This document shows, piece by piece, positions 28,643 through 37,224 of a DNA stretch of 64,000 nt. The translations under genes and the position numbers were made by a program. The stretch is from Pseudobacteroides cellulosolvens ATCC 35603 = DSM 2933 (GTDB lineage Bacteria; Bacillota; Clostridia; Acetivibrionales; DSM-2933). Within the stretch, counting starts at the first letter, position 1, and each line of letters begins with the position of its first letter. The stretch spans positions 1,103,192 through 1,167,191 of the forward strand of contig NZ_LGTC01000001.1 of assembly GCF_001262605.1 (NCBI RefSeq). The letters run 5' to 3'. The notes beneath the pieces are model-generated. The model was not told where the DNA came from, did no database searches, and saw only the letters and a list, made by a program, of their open reading frames with translations.

Positions 28643-29338
28643 TTATTTACCCACTATGGGAGTTAGCAAATCTGTTTTAATAACAGACCCATCATCCCTA
28701 ACCTTATTTATTATTATATTGTCTTGTTTTTTCAGTTCCACCTTAAGTTCTTCAAGTGAATCCAAAACCCCTCCTAAAAGCATCAGTGCCCTATCGAGCT
28801 TCTCAGGGTTGGCAATAGCCTTTATAACAAAAGGCGCCCTCATCTGCTTTCCATTTATCATAATAAACTTTCTTCCTGCTTCTCTAATTTCGCTTGATCC
28901 TACAATCCTTTCATCATTTATCGATATGGCTTGTGCATCTGAAGCCCTAAGCTCATTTACAACATTTAAAAGGTTGCTTTCTGTAACATCCACCAGGTCA
29001 TTATCAATTGTTATAACAACCCCCTTACCCTTTACATCAACTAGTCCCGCAATAATCCTGGCACGCTCAAGTTCATGCTTTAAAATCTGTGTTTCCTTGG
29101 TGACATCACCTTTTGAATTCTCATATTCTTTATTCTCTTTTTCAAGCTCAGCATTTCTAACCGATAGATTTTCATTGTTACGCTGTTCTCTGATAAGCTC
29201 ATCTTTAAGCTCTTCTATAGACTTCCTCTCAAGGCTTTTTTCTCTCTCGTTATAATCTATGCTTTTGTACTGCCATGCCATTATCATTCCCAGCAAAACA
29301 CATATTGCAGTAATTGCGATACTTCTACCGTATTTCAT
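28643..29338 (-). CDS. DUF881 family membrane-anchored coiled-coil protein
   Basis: 231 residues: an N-terminal helix (about 5-25), a coiled coil rich in E, K and N (about 30-95), then the DUF881 domain with VDVKGKGVVITIDND and the NELRASDAQAISINDERI motif. Related to YlxW/YlxX of Bacillus, found near division genes; function unknown. The start is the ATG at 29338 (GGAGG nine bases upstream). It overlaps the end of its paralogue by 14 bases. Confidence 0.9.
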   Translation of the reverse strand: MKYGRSIAITAICVLLGMIMAWQYKSIDYNEREKSLERKSIEELKDELIREQRNNENLSVRNAELEKENKEYENSKGDVTKETQILKHELERARIIAGLVDVKGKGVVITIDNDLVDVTESNLLNVVNELRASDAQAISINDERIVGSSEIREAGRKFIMINGKQMRAPFVIKAIANPEKLDRALMLLGGVLDSLEELKVELKKQDNIIINKVRDDGSVIKTDLLTPIVGK

Positions 29339-30062
29339 TATCCACGACCTCCAAATCAGAAAATAAGCTATCAATTTTTATACTATCATACTTCGGAATT
29401 GTTATGTCACTGACTTTACTAATACTGATTTTAATCATATCCCTTGTCAACAAGTATGCTATTTTGCTGTTATTCACCGTATCATATAGTATATCCGGAT
29501 CACCTATAGCCTTAATTTCAAATGGCGTCGTGTACTTCCTTCCATTTATCATTATCGTTGGTCCTGCACATACAGTTTCGGTCAATGCAGTAACCCTCTC
29601 ATCATTGATGGATATTGCCTGTGCATTAGCTTTTTTTAGCTCATTCACCACTCTTAGTATATCCCTGTCATGAAGAATCAAAGTGCTTTCATCCTCAGTA
29701 ATCCTGGCATCAGCATCATCAAGGGTTATTATCACTCCAGCACCCTTTACAGACACCATACCTGATTTGATTTTTAATGAGTCAAGCTCCTCTTTAAGCT
29801 TTTTTAAATTAACGTCTTTTCTAATGGCTATTGAATTTTTTAAATTTTCTTCCTTTATTCTTTCATTTTCTGAAACTTTCTTGGATAGCACTTTACCTAT
29901 TTCCTGCTCTTTTTGTATTTCATTTTTTAATTTTTCGATATCATTAACCATCTTGGCTTCCAAGTTTCTATTTGCATAAATTATGCTTTTTACCTGAAGA
30001 GAAATAACTATTCCCAATATTGCAAATATTAAAACCAATACGAAACTTTTGTTTTGCTGCAT
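29325..30062 (-). CDS. DUF881 family membrane-anchored coiled-coil protein (paralogue)
   Basis: 245 residues with the same plan as the next gene: signal anchor (about 7-27), coiled coil (30-95), DUF881 domain with VSVKGAGVIITLDDAD and NELKKANAQAISINDERV. The overlap with its neighbour implies coupled translation and perhaps a heteromer. Confidence 0.9.
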   Translation of the reverse strand: MQQNKSFVLVLIFAILGIVISLQVKSIIYANRNLEAKMVNDIEKLKNEIQKEQEIGKVLSKKVSENERIKEENLKNSIAIRKDVNLKKLKEELDSLKIKSGMVSVKGAGVIITLDDADARITEDESTLILHDRDILRVVNELKKANAQAISINDERVTALTETVCAGPTIMINGRKYTTPFEIKAIGDPDILYDTVNNSKIAYLLTRDMIKISISKVSDITIPKYDSIKIDSLFSDLEVVDNEIR

Positions 30063-30154
30063 AAAAACAGCTCCTTATATATGTGAAATTGAAAATCACA
30101 AACTGATAATCCGCACTTTAAATCTATATAAAAATATATTAATCTAGATATTTC

Positions 30155-30189
30155 CGTGAGAAATTGTGATGTAAAAGACATCATAAATA
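30155..30189 (-). repeat. Dispersed palindromic element, family 1 (copy E, left half)
   Basis: CGTGAGAAATTGTGATGT with ACATCATAAATAT is the reverse complement of the first hairpin of copies A and B. It lies between the nucleotidyltransferase gene and the DUF881 pair. Confidence 0.65.
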
Positions 30190-30247
30190 TATTCTACTTT
30201 TAAATCATCATTAATTCAAGAACAAAATAATGAAGTGGTATAAGCAT

Positions 30248-30284
30248 AAAAAAATATTACCCTTAAATAAGGTAATATTTTTTT
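30248..30284 (-). terminator. Terminator after the nucleotidyltransferase gene
   Basis: AAAAAAATATTACC and GGTAATATTTTTTT form a stem with a T run on the minus strand, about 50 bases past the stop codon. Confidence 0.85.
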
Positions 30285-30331
30285 AATTTGTGATCGCACA
30301 TTTATGTTAATAGTGTTAATATTGCATATAT

Positions 30332-32794
30332 TTAACCACGACTTATTTCTCTGATTTTGTTTATATATATGCTTGTCAGTTCTTCGGCAAATTCTGCTGA
30401 GTAGCTCTCGCTTATCACGTTGCATACAGGCTTTTCGGCATCAGGAAGAACAAGAACCCATCCGCCATCCTTGTAGATTTTAACTCCTTCAAGGGTTTCA
30501 ATGCTATCTCCGTTGTTTTCCTGCATAATATGCCTGATTACCTTTCCCTTAGCTTCCCAAGGGCATTCTACTTCTTTTTTATCTATATAAAAGTTTGGAA
30601 TCATGTCCACAAGCTCAGATAATTTGTAATTATTTTTTTGCATGAAATCCAATATTTTAACAAGACCCGCCATTGCGTCAAAATGCATTGTAAACTGATC
30701 CAACATCTCCTCTTTCAATTCACTGCCCAATATCTTTTCCATTATATCCTGAGTTGAAGTTTTTGATCTAATTACCTTACCATTGCATTCATCTGCAATC
30801 CTATCTACAACCTGGCTTGCTGAAATTGGTACAACTACTGTACCACCCTGCACATTTTTGAAGAATATCAGAGATATAAGTGCAATAAACATATCCTCTG
30901 TTATAATTCTGCCTTTATTGTCAACAAGCATCATTTTCTCGGAAGTATCCTCAATTGAAACTCCCAGATCAAATTTCCCCATTTTTATATGGCTTGTAAA
31001 GTATTTTACATCATTTGAAGTCATGCTTTTGCTCATGGTTTTTATGTTCATTAGCTTTACATTGACTACCTCAACTTCACAGCCTAAACCTGTCAGCAGC
31101 TCATTCATGGTTGATAGAATAAATCCTGATCTGGAGTTTAATGCTATCTTGTACTTCATTTTACTTGATTCTACATTATTTATAATATTTCTAAGGTAAA
31201 ATTTACTGTAATCGGGAATTTGCTTAATTTCTTTAATACAATCGCCTTCACATCTGCTGAAGTCTTCCCTTACAAATGCATTTTCTATTTTCCTCTCAGT
31301 GCCCCTGTCCACATTGCTGCCGTTTTTATCGAGAAAATCAACAAATAATCTGGCTACATCTTCGGTAGAGGTACTTATATGAATTCCACCATCATTTTTG
31401 TAAAACCTTATTGCGGACCTTGTAATTGGTAAAAGCATTTTTCCAAAATCAAAAACTTCAATACCTGCTGACAGAAGGCCAGAAATAAAAGAAACCTTCA
31501 GCATCTGGGCAGGTGTTGAGTCATCACAGCTAACACCTATTTTCGCCTTTCCCTTGAAAGTAGCACCATAAGCAGCACCAAGCTTGGAAGCATATTCAGG
31601 TGTAATATCAACATTTATTTCGCCTGCAACGCCTCTGTTGCCGAATATGGAACGGGTAAACTTTGAACCCCATACAAGGTTGGAGTTAACCTCAGCACCT
31701 TCCTCTATCAGCTTATTTGGCCAAATTTTTATATTTGGCTTTATAAGTGCATTGTTCATAATTATTGTGTCATCACCTATGACAGAGTTTTCAAATGTTG
31801 ATGCGTTACTCCTTAAATGAACCTTGTTGCATATTACGCTTCCTCTAACCTGAACATTCTTTTCAACCAGGTTATTTTTCCATAAAATACTGCGTTTAAT
31901 CCCGCTTCTTTCATCAATAATATTATAATGACCTATTACGGAAAAGCTGCCTATATTTGCTGTTTTCTTTATTTTGGTATTCTTTCCTATTACACATGGA
32001 GCTTCAAGCTTTGCACCTTCTTCAATTTCGCATCCATCATCTATCCATATACCCGGTTCTATTTCCTTACCCGGTATATTTACCTTGACCTTTTTTTCAA
32101 GGATATCCATGTGTACACGGCTGTAAGCCCTTAAGTCACCTATGTCGCACCAGTAGTCATCTGTAACGAAACCATACAAAGGCTTTTTTTCCTTCAATAG
32201 TATAGGAAAAAGGTCCTTGCTGAAATCGAACATTTCATTTTTATTAAAATATCCGAGTATTTCTGGGGAAAGTATATATATACCGGTATTTACCGTGTCA
32301 CTAAACACTTCTCCCCAACTGGGCTTTTCAAGAAACCTGGAAATCCTTGATTCCTCATCTGTAACTACAACTCCGTATTCTAATGGAACATCTACTTTTT
32401 TTAGTATTATTGTTGCAATTGAGCCTTTTTGGAAGTGAAAGTCAATTGCCTTTTTAAGATCAATATCTGTCAAAGCATCACCACTTATTACAACAAATAC
32501 GTCATCCAAAAAATCCTCTGCATTTTTAACGCTTCCTGCTGTACCTAGCGGTGTCTGTTCCACATAATATCTTATATTAACACCAAAATCACTACCATTC
32601 CCGAAATAATCCTTGATCAATTCAGGCATATATTGTAGTGTAACAGCAATATCAGTCAAATTGTATTTTTTGAGTAGTTCTATTATATGTTCCATAACAG
32701 GCTTATTTATAATCGGTACCATGGGTTTTGGTCGATTACATGTTAGCGGTCTTAATCTTGTGCCTTCACCCCCCGCCATTATAACAGCTTTCAT
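30332..32794 (-). CDS. Sugar-1-phosphate nucleotidyltransferase fused to a degenerate phosphohexomutase domain
   Basis: 820 residues. The N-terminal nucleotidyltransferase (1-235) has the intact signature [12 protein letters not shown] left-handed beta-helix (about 245-370) follows, then a region with the phosphohexomutase fold (about 380-815). The family is annotated as mannose-1-phosphate guanylyltransferase/phosphomannomutase, supplying sugar nucleotides for surface glycans. The mutase half looks inactive: TASHNP is STSTED, the metal loop DGDADR is EDTSEK, GEXSGH is absent, and RPSGTEP is LPDAEKP. It may be regulatory. Single gene with its own terminator. Confidence 0.9.
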   Translation of the reverse strand: MKAVIMAGGEGTRLRPLTCNRPKPMVPIINKPVMEHIIELLKKYNLTDIAVTLQYMPELIKDYFGNGSDFGVNIRYYVEQTPLGTAGSVKNAEDFLDDVFVVISGDALTDIDLKKAIDFHFQKGSIATIILKKVDVPLEYGVVVTDEESRISRFLEKPSWGEVFSDTVNTGIYILSPEILGYFNKNEMFDFSKDLFPILLKEKKPLYGFVTDDYWCDIGDLRAYSRVHMDILEKKVKVNIPGKEIEPGIWIDDGCEIEEGAKLEAPCVIGKNTKIKKTANIGSFSVIGHYNIIDERSGIKRSILWKNNLVEKNVQVRGSVICNKVHLRSNASTFENSVIGDDTIIMNNALIKPNIKIWPNKLIEEGAEVNSNLVWGSKFTRSIFGNRGVAGEINVDITPEYASKLGAAYGATFKGKAKIGVSCDDSTPAQMLKVSFISGLLSAGIEVFDFGKMLLPITRSAIRFYKNDGGIHISTSTEDVARLFVDFLDKNGSNVDRGTERKIENAFVREDFSRCEGDCIKEIKQIPDYSKFYLRNIINNVESSKMKYKIALNSRSGFILSTMNELLTGLGCEVEVVNVKLMNIKTMSKSMTSNDVKYFTSHIKMGKFDLGVSIEDTSEKMMLVDNKGRIITEDMFIALISLIFFKNVQGGTVVVPISASQVVDRIADECNGKVIRSKTSTQDIMEKILGSELKEEMLDQFTMHFDAMAGLVKILDFMQKNNYKLSELVDMIPNFYIDKKEVECPWEAKGKVIRHIMQENNGDSIETLEGVKIYKDGGWVLVLPDAEKPVCNVISESYSAEFAEELTSIYINKIREISRG

Positions 32795-33039
32795 TTAATC
32801 ATCCTTTCCTTCCTATCGTTATTATATGTTAAGCCTTTAAAAATATTATTAAAAATTATATTTTTTTAATAATTATTTGGAGCGAAGCTTTTTTATTATG
32901 CTCTATATTTAAAAATATATTCCCACATAATTACATGTGCTTTATTTTAACAGTTGAATTATTTTAATAATATTTGAAAATAATAAATTAGATTAGGCAT
33001 ATTGAAAATATAATTTTTCGTTTAAAGGAGGATGTTGAC

Positions 33040-33360
33040 ATGGCAAGAGCTTCAAAGAATAATGAATATCTTCAAAACGGCCTTACCATAAGCCCCGCGG
33101 TGCCTACAGCCGGGGAAAAGGTAAAAGTGCAATATGATGGGCTTCTATCAAAGAGCGGTGCAAGCGATCTTTATGTTCATATAGGATATGGCAGCAACTG
33201 GCAAAAATCATCGTTTTTCAAGATGAACAAGTCACTTACCGGATTCGAGGCTTCTTTACCTGTAGAATACGGAGACACTATGAACTTATGCTTTAAAGAC
33301 AGTGCAGACAACTGGGATAACAACTCAGGAAGGAATTATAGCTTTGATGTAAGCCAATAA
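33040..33360 (+). CDS. Stand-alone CBM25/CBM53-type starch-binding module, no signal peptide
   Basis: 106 residues made up almost wholly of a beta-sandwich carbohydrate-binding module of the CBM25/53 type (GEKVKVQYDGLL, DLYVHIGYGSNW, DNWDNNSGRNYSF). Aromatic residues in YGSNW and DNWDNN are the likely glucan contacts. AAAGGAGG lies about nine bases before the ATG, so translation should be strong. There is no signal peptide or enzyme domain, so it is presumably cytoplasmic and may bind glycogen. Single gene with a downstream hairpin. Confidence 0.85.
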   Translation: MARASKNNEYLQNGLTISPAVPTAGEKVKVQYDGLLSKSGASDLYVHIGYGSNWQKSSFFKMNKSLTGFEASLPVEYGDTMNLCFKDSADNWDNNSGRNYSFDVSQ

Positions 33361-33382
33361 TAATATAAATAATAAATAAGTT

Positions 33383-33425
33383 AAAGGCTTTAAGGATTGG
33401 AAGTTTTTTATCCTTAAGGCCTTTA
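33383..33425 (+). terminator. Hairpin after the CBM gene
   Basis: AAAGGCTTTAAGGAT pairs imperfectly with ATCCTTAAGGCCTTT. The U-tract is short, so termination is likely but not certain. Confidence 0.65.
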
Positions 33426-33448
33426 TTATGGCATGAATAAAAATACAT

Positions 33449-34153
33449 TTACATATTTTCTTTCATTGTGTCTTTATAAAATCTCATCAAACAGCCTGCA
33501 GATGTTCGTTGAGCCAATGGAAGTATATACCTTGTAAGTTTGTAAAAACGCTCATTTTCATTCTCTATTTCTTTTAGCTTATTATATATATTAATGGCAT
33601 TTCTGGAATTATATTTTACAAACTCATCTATGTTATCAAAATAATATCCTCCGTCTTCAGCTACAAAATCTTTATAGCTTTGGTAATTTCTTCTTACAAA
33701 GTTTTCGTATTGCCTGTGGCTGTCAAGAAGCCTTATGTTTGCATGCTGTGGTATAGTCATATCCTGAATAATGTGAACTGTTGCACCAAGATAAAATACT
33801 GAATCCTGTAGGTTATTCTTTTTCCAACATTCTATTGTATTGTTATAATATTCCTTTGCAAGTGAAAGTGCATCACGGTTACCATATAAACCTCTTTCTT
33901 TATATGGATTGTAAAAATGGCCGGAGCTCTTAAAATCCTGATCTGCCCATACTACTCCATCGTTTAGAGATACCAGGTTATCAGTGAAAAAGTTAAATGC
34001 ATCCAAGTAGTTATCATTTTTTAATATTTCCAGAGACTGCAAATTTATAAACTTGTGAATGCTGCATGGAGTATCAATAATTTGTTTTTTTATTGGGTTT
34101 ATTGAGTAGAGAAAATAGTAAAACACTTTTCCGTAAATTTTTTCCAATACCAT
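33449..34153 (-). CDS. Zinc-dependent phospholipase C-like protein lacking a signal peptide
   Basis: 234 residues resembling the all-helical zinc phospholipase C / S1-P1 nuclease fold: SIHKF (first His), WADQDF (Asp), SSGHFYNPY, LGATVHIIQDMTIPQHAN and SHRQYENFV carry the usual His/Asp/Glu metal ligands. Secreted PLCs start with a signal peptide and a ligand Trp at the mature N-terminus. Here neither is seen and about 30 other residues precede the first His. It may be cytoplasmic, act on a different substrate, or use two rather than three zinc ions. Single gene. Confidence 0.8.
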   Translation of the reverse strand: MVLEKIYGKVFYYFLYSINPIKKQIIDTPCSIHKFINLQSLEILKNDNYLDAFNFFTDNLVSLNDGVVWADQDFKSSGHFYNPYKERGLYGNRDALSLAKEYYNNTIECWKKNNLQDSVFYLGATVHIIQDMTIPQHANIRLLDSHRQYENFVRRNYQSYKDFVAEDGGYYFDNIDEFVKYNSRNAINIYNKLKEIENENERFYKLTRYILPLAQRTSAGCLMRFYKDTMKENM

Positions 34154-34326
34154 AAACTATACCTCAAACATGATATTTTTTAATGCTCATAAAAAATTAG
34201 TTGTTTAAATATTATAAGGAGAATGCAATAAGATTATGCTTTTTGAATCGTCATATTGAGTAGTTTTTATTAATCCTTATATTCAATTTTACTATCAAGA
34301 GGATAAATTAAACAACTATATTATGC

Positions 34327-35496
34327 TCACTTACAACTCCTTTGTGCGGAAGTTTTCCTAATCCTTGGCAATATTTCTTTCAATGAATTAACAGTAGTTA
34401 TGATTTGTTCCTCGGTGTTATAGGAAGAAAAGCTTATTCGTATAGCACCGTCAATATATTTAGGAGGAATTCCCATAGCTTTGAGTACTCTGCTGTGAAT
34501 TTTTTTGCGTGAAGAACATGCAGATCCTGTTGAAATATATATATTCTTCTCTTCAAGATGATGCAGCAGAACTTCTGATTTTATCCCGCCAAAAGCTATA
34601 TTCAAAATATAGGGAATGGATTCATCGGGTGAAATAATCCTATAGTCCTCTATATTGTTATTTAATTCTTTTACTAGAGTGTTTTTCAAAGCTTCAACTA
34701 ATTTATAATTTTCCTTTAACTTGCTGAAGGTTATTTCGGCAGCTTTTCCAAAACCGCAGATACCCGGTACATTTTCAGTTCCTGACCTTAATAAGGACTC
34801 TTGTCCTCCACCTAAAATCATCGAGTTTAATTTAATGGATTTATTAACATATAAAGCACCAACGCCTTTTGGACCGTGTATTTTATGTGAACTCATTGAC
34901 ATCATATCAATTCCGGCACTTTTAGGAAAAATGTCAATCTTACCAAATGCCTGTACAGCATCTACATGTATAACGGTATTCTTGTTTATGGAATCCTTAA
35001 TTTTGATTATTTCATTTATTGGCTGTATTGCTCCAACTTCATTATTTACAAGTATTATGCTTATTAAAGCCGTTTCATTTGTAATTTTTGACTTCAATTC
35101 ATCCAAATTAACCATACCGTTACTGTCAACATTAAGGTAATCAACAGTATAACCAGTACTTTTTAAATATTCATAAACTTCCATTACAGAAGGATGTTCT
35201 ACAGAGGTGGTTATTATATGCTTGCCTTTTCTTTGATTACCATAGAGGTATCCCATAATGGCTAAATTATTTGACTCGGTGCCTCCTGAAGTAAAGTATA
35301 TTTCATTTAAATTTACCCTTAGGCTGTCAGAAATTATTTGTCTGGACTTCTTTACTTCACGTTCCGCCTCAATGCCTTTTCTATGCAGAGATGATGGGTT
35401 ACCATATACTTCCTTGCTTATATATCCCATTAAATCTATTACTTCATCATAGGGTTTGGTTGTTGAACTGTTATCTAAAAAAATTTCGCTATTCAT
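34327..35496 (-). CDS. Cysteine desulfurase (NifS/IscS-like)
   Basis: About 389 residues, PLP-dependent. The Schiff-base lysine is in SSHKIHGPKG and the active cysteine in STGSACSSRK, the short-loop pattern of group I enzymes. It takes sulfur from cysteine for Fe-S clusters or tRNA thiolation. I choose the ATG at 35496 (GAGG six bases upstream); 35499 is also possible. A Cys-rich small gene ends 47 bases upstream and is probably in the same transcript. No IscU-type scaffold or ThiI is adjacent. Confidence 0.93.
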   Translation of the reverse strand: MNSEIFLDNSSTTKPYDEVIDLMGYISKEVYGNPSSLHRKGIEAEREVKKSRQIISDSLRVNLNEIYFTSGGTESNNLAIMGYLYGNQRKGKHIITTSVEHPSVMEVYEYLKSTGYTVDYLNVDSNGMVNLDELKSKITNETALISIILVNNEVGAIQPINEIIKIKDSINKNTVIHVDAVQAFGKIDIFPKSAGIDMMSMSSHKIHGPKGVGALYVNKSIKLNSMILGGGQESLLRSGTENVPGICGFGKAAEITFSKLKENYKLVEALKNTLVKELNNNIEDYRIISPDESIPYILNIAFGGIKSEVLLHHLEEKNIYISTGSACSSRKKIHSRVLKAMGIPPKYIDGAIRISFSSYNTEEQIITTVNSLKEILPRIRKTSAQRSCK

Positions 35497-35543
35497 CATT
35501 TTCCTCAATAAATATATTATTTTTAGTATTCCTTAGGCATTAC

Positions 35544-35711
35544 TTACTTACGCTTCTTAATAAAATCTTCTACTTTTACTGATCTATACTCTTCATTCTG
35601 TTCTAAACACTTCTCACAATTATTGCATCTTTTTGTGCTGTCTAAATCACATTTCTCACAATCATAGCATTTAATGCAAGCTCTATCATATAACAAACAT
35701 TCTTTTTCCAT
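35544..35711 (-). CDS. Small cysteine-rich protein next to the cysteine desulfurase
   Basis: About 55 residues starting MEKECLLYDRAC. Two clusters, CIKCYDCEKC and CNNCEKC, make up most of its ten cysteines; the C-terminus is basic (KKRK). It could bind zinc or Fe-S clusters. AAGGA lies about 11 bases before the ATG. Position just before a cysteine desulfurase suggests a role in sulfur or cluster handling; that is inference, and I recognise no family. Confidence 0.72.
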   Translation of the reverse strand: MEKECLLYDRACIKCYDCEKCDLDSTKRCNNCEKCLEQNEEYRSVKVEDFIKKRK

Positions 35712-35762
35712 AAGCTTCAGTCCTTTTTGCAAAAGATTAATTTTAAATACAAACCATTATTA

Positions 35763-35802
35763 AACACTTTTAATATAACACAAATTATATTAAAAGTGTT
35801 AT
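35763..35802. repeat. Palindrome made of two family-2 ends
   Basis: AACACTTTTAATATA and TATATTAAAAGTGTT face each other across ten bases. These are the ends seen on family-2 elements (8433-8523, 62320-62414), so this looks like an internally deleted copy. It could also act as a terminator. Confidence 0.65.
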
Positions 35803-35822
35803 TAATATTGCCTTAAAAAAAA

Positions 35823-35903
35823 ACAAAATCATGAAATAATTTTGCAATGCTTGATTGTTGTCATGAGAAATTGCTGTGTAGAATACACCATAATTTCCCT
35901 GAC
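35823..35903 (-). repeat. Dispersed palindromic element, family 1 (copy C, inverted)
   Basis: The reverse complement reads GTCAGGGAAATTATGGTG, then a loop, CAATTTCTCATGACAACAATC and a CAAAAT...ATTTTG hairpin, matching copy B in order and spacing. Confidence 0.8.
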
Positions 35904-35907
35904 ATAA

Positions 35908-35963
35908 TTAAATTTGGCTAAGCAAAACATCGTATCAACGGTATTTTGCTTAGCCAAACTTAA
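35908..35963 (-). terminator. Terminator after the PilZ gene
   Basis: TTTGGCTAAGCAAAA and TTTTGCTTAGCCAAA form a perfect 15-base-pair stem with a 16-base loop, about 40 bases beyond the PilZ stop. Confidence 0.82.
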
Positions 35964-35998
35964 TTTGTTGTTATTAACTTGTATCTAAAAAATTATGT

Positions 35999-36658
35999 TT
36001 ATGGATTATCAAATTTAAAAGTATTAACATAATGATGCAGATTTCTTCTGTTGACTTCAGATATCTCATAAATCTCGAATCCATACTCATATAAATCCAT
36101 AATCTTATTCTTTCTTACTATTTTACCTCTGAAAACAATTTTTTGATTCTTATCAATCATAACAGTAAGTTCCATAACGTCTTCCATCAATAAATTGATG
36201 TTGCAAACTATTTTAATCCCACTTGTGCTTATATTGGTAGCTATACCGAATATAGGTTCCATTATTCCTTGAACCTTGATATATGCTGCATTGCTTATAA
36301 AGAATCTTTCTGCTTTGCGCAGATCCTTTAGCTTTTCAATTTTTAGAGATGATACTGTAAACTGATAGGGTTCATCATCTTCAATAGATATAATACTGGC
36401 ACTTAAGAGATATACATCATTGTCACTGTTATAGCTTAAAACAATAATATCACGGGGTGCCAGTGCCAAATCTTTCATACCCTCTTTTATTGTAAGCTTT
36501 ATTATTGGATCATTAACTAACTCTACAGTTGCTACCAAATTATTATAGACATTATAATGCTTCATGCCTATATCGCTGCTTACCTTAATAACTTTAAGGC
36601 TGGCTTTGTTAAATACACTTAGCAATCCAGTCTTATCATCAAGATTATATCCTGCCAT
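35999..36658 (-). CDS. PilZ-domain c-di-GMP-binding protein (YcgR/YpfA-like)
   Basis: 219 residues: an N-terminal YcgR-like beta domain (about 10-105) and a C-terminal PilZ domain with the c-di-GMP motifs RKAER (RxxxR form) and NISTSGIKI (N-x-S-x-x-G). Proteins of this build act as flagellar brakes or in surface attachment. No motility genes are nearby. Likely a single gene. Confidence 0.88.
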   Translation of the reverse strand: MAGYNLDDKTGLLSVFNKASLKVIKVSSDIGMKHYNVYNNLVATVELVNDPIIKLTIKEGMKDLALAPRDIIVLSYNSDNDVYLLSASIISIEDDEPYQFTVSSLKIEKLKDLRKAERFFISNAAYIKVQGIMEPIFGIATNISTSGIKIVCNINLLMEDVMELTVMIDKNQKIVFRGKIVRKNKIMDLYEYGFEIYEISEVNRRNLHHYVNTFKFDNP

Positions 36659-36739
36659 AGTATCACATCCCTTAATATAGTTAGAGTTGCTATTTATCCA
36701 ATTATAATACTCAATTTTTCAATAATAATTAATAACTAT

Positions 36740-37027
36740 TTATCCTGAAACAGGAATTCTCAACATGTCTCCTATGTATATATCACTTGTATCTAGTCTA
36801 TTAACTTTTTTAATTTCATATAGAAATTTTCTTATTTCAGTGTCACCCTTATAACGATCTGCAATATCCCACAAAGTATCTCCTAATTGTATTTCCACCA
36901 TCTTATATTCTTTTTTCTTATAACCATATGATATATCGGCAAAAACGAAAGTAATCATAATACCAAAAATCAAAAATATTAATGTAAAAAATCTTTTTTT
37001 ATTCTTCAAAGTATATTTCCTTTTCAT
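36740..37027 (-). CDS. yneA: YneA-like LysM protein, SOS cell-division inhibitor
   Basis: 95 residues: a basic N-terminus, one membrane helix (about 14-34) and a LysM domain (VEIQLGDTLWDIADRYKG ... YIGDMLRIPV). Its divergent position from lexA, with LexA sites in its promoter, matches YneA of Bacillus, which stops division after DNA damage. AGGAGG lies six bases before the ATG at 37027. The promoter TTGACA-17-TATAAT (37086-37091, 37063-37068) is consensus. Confidence 0.88.
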   Translation of the reverse strand: MKRKYTLKNKKRFFTLIFLIFGIMITFVFADISYGYKKKEYKMVEIQLGDTLWDIADRYKGDTEIRKFLYEIKKVNRLDTSDIYIGDMLRIPVSG

Positions 37028-37040
37028 AAGCAACCTCCTG

Positions 37041-37054
37041 CGAACATTTGTTCT
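37041..37054. promoter_or_regulatory. LexA box 1
   Basis: CGAACATTTGTTCT matches the Gram-positive LexA consensus CGAACRNRYGTTYC except at the 8th and last positions. It lies just downstream of the yneA -10 box, over the likely start site. Confidence 0.88.
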
Positions 37055-37062
37055 TTTACATA

Positions 37063-37091
37063 ATTATACCCAAACGTGCGTTCTTTGTCAA
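37063..37091 (-). promoter_or_regulatory. Consensus sigma-A promoter of yneA
   Basis: TTGACA (37086-37091) and TATAAT (37063-37068) on the minus strand, 17 bases apart; LexA boxes 1 and 2 surround the -10 element. Confidence 0.87.
37071..37084. promoter_or_regulatory. LexA box 2
   Basis: CAAACGTGCGTTCT fits the LexA consensus with two differences. It falls inside the 17-base spacer of the yneA promoter. Confidence 0.83.
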
Positions 37092-37099
37092 TTAATTTT

Positions 37100-37113
37100 C
37101 GAACGTTAGTTTG
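37100..37113. promoter_or_regulatory. LexA box 3, at the lexA promoter
   Basis: CGAACGTTAGTTTG is a weaker match and overlaps the -35 box of the lexA promoter (TTGATT 37111-37116, TATAAT 37133-37138, 16-base spacer), as expected for autoregulation. Confidence 0.75.
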
Positions 37114-37224
37114 ATTTTTCAAAATAATATGTTATAATAAAATAAATATATTAAAAGTGTTAATTTTTATATTAAAGGATGTAAACATACTTATAATTCA
37201 TTAAATATAGACGGGGTGTATTGT

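Noticed and set aside
30216..30425. 69-codon minus-strand frame at the end of the nucleotidyltransferase gene
   Set aside because: Overlaps the real C-terminus in another frame and runs through the terminator.
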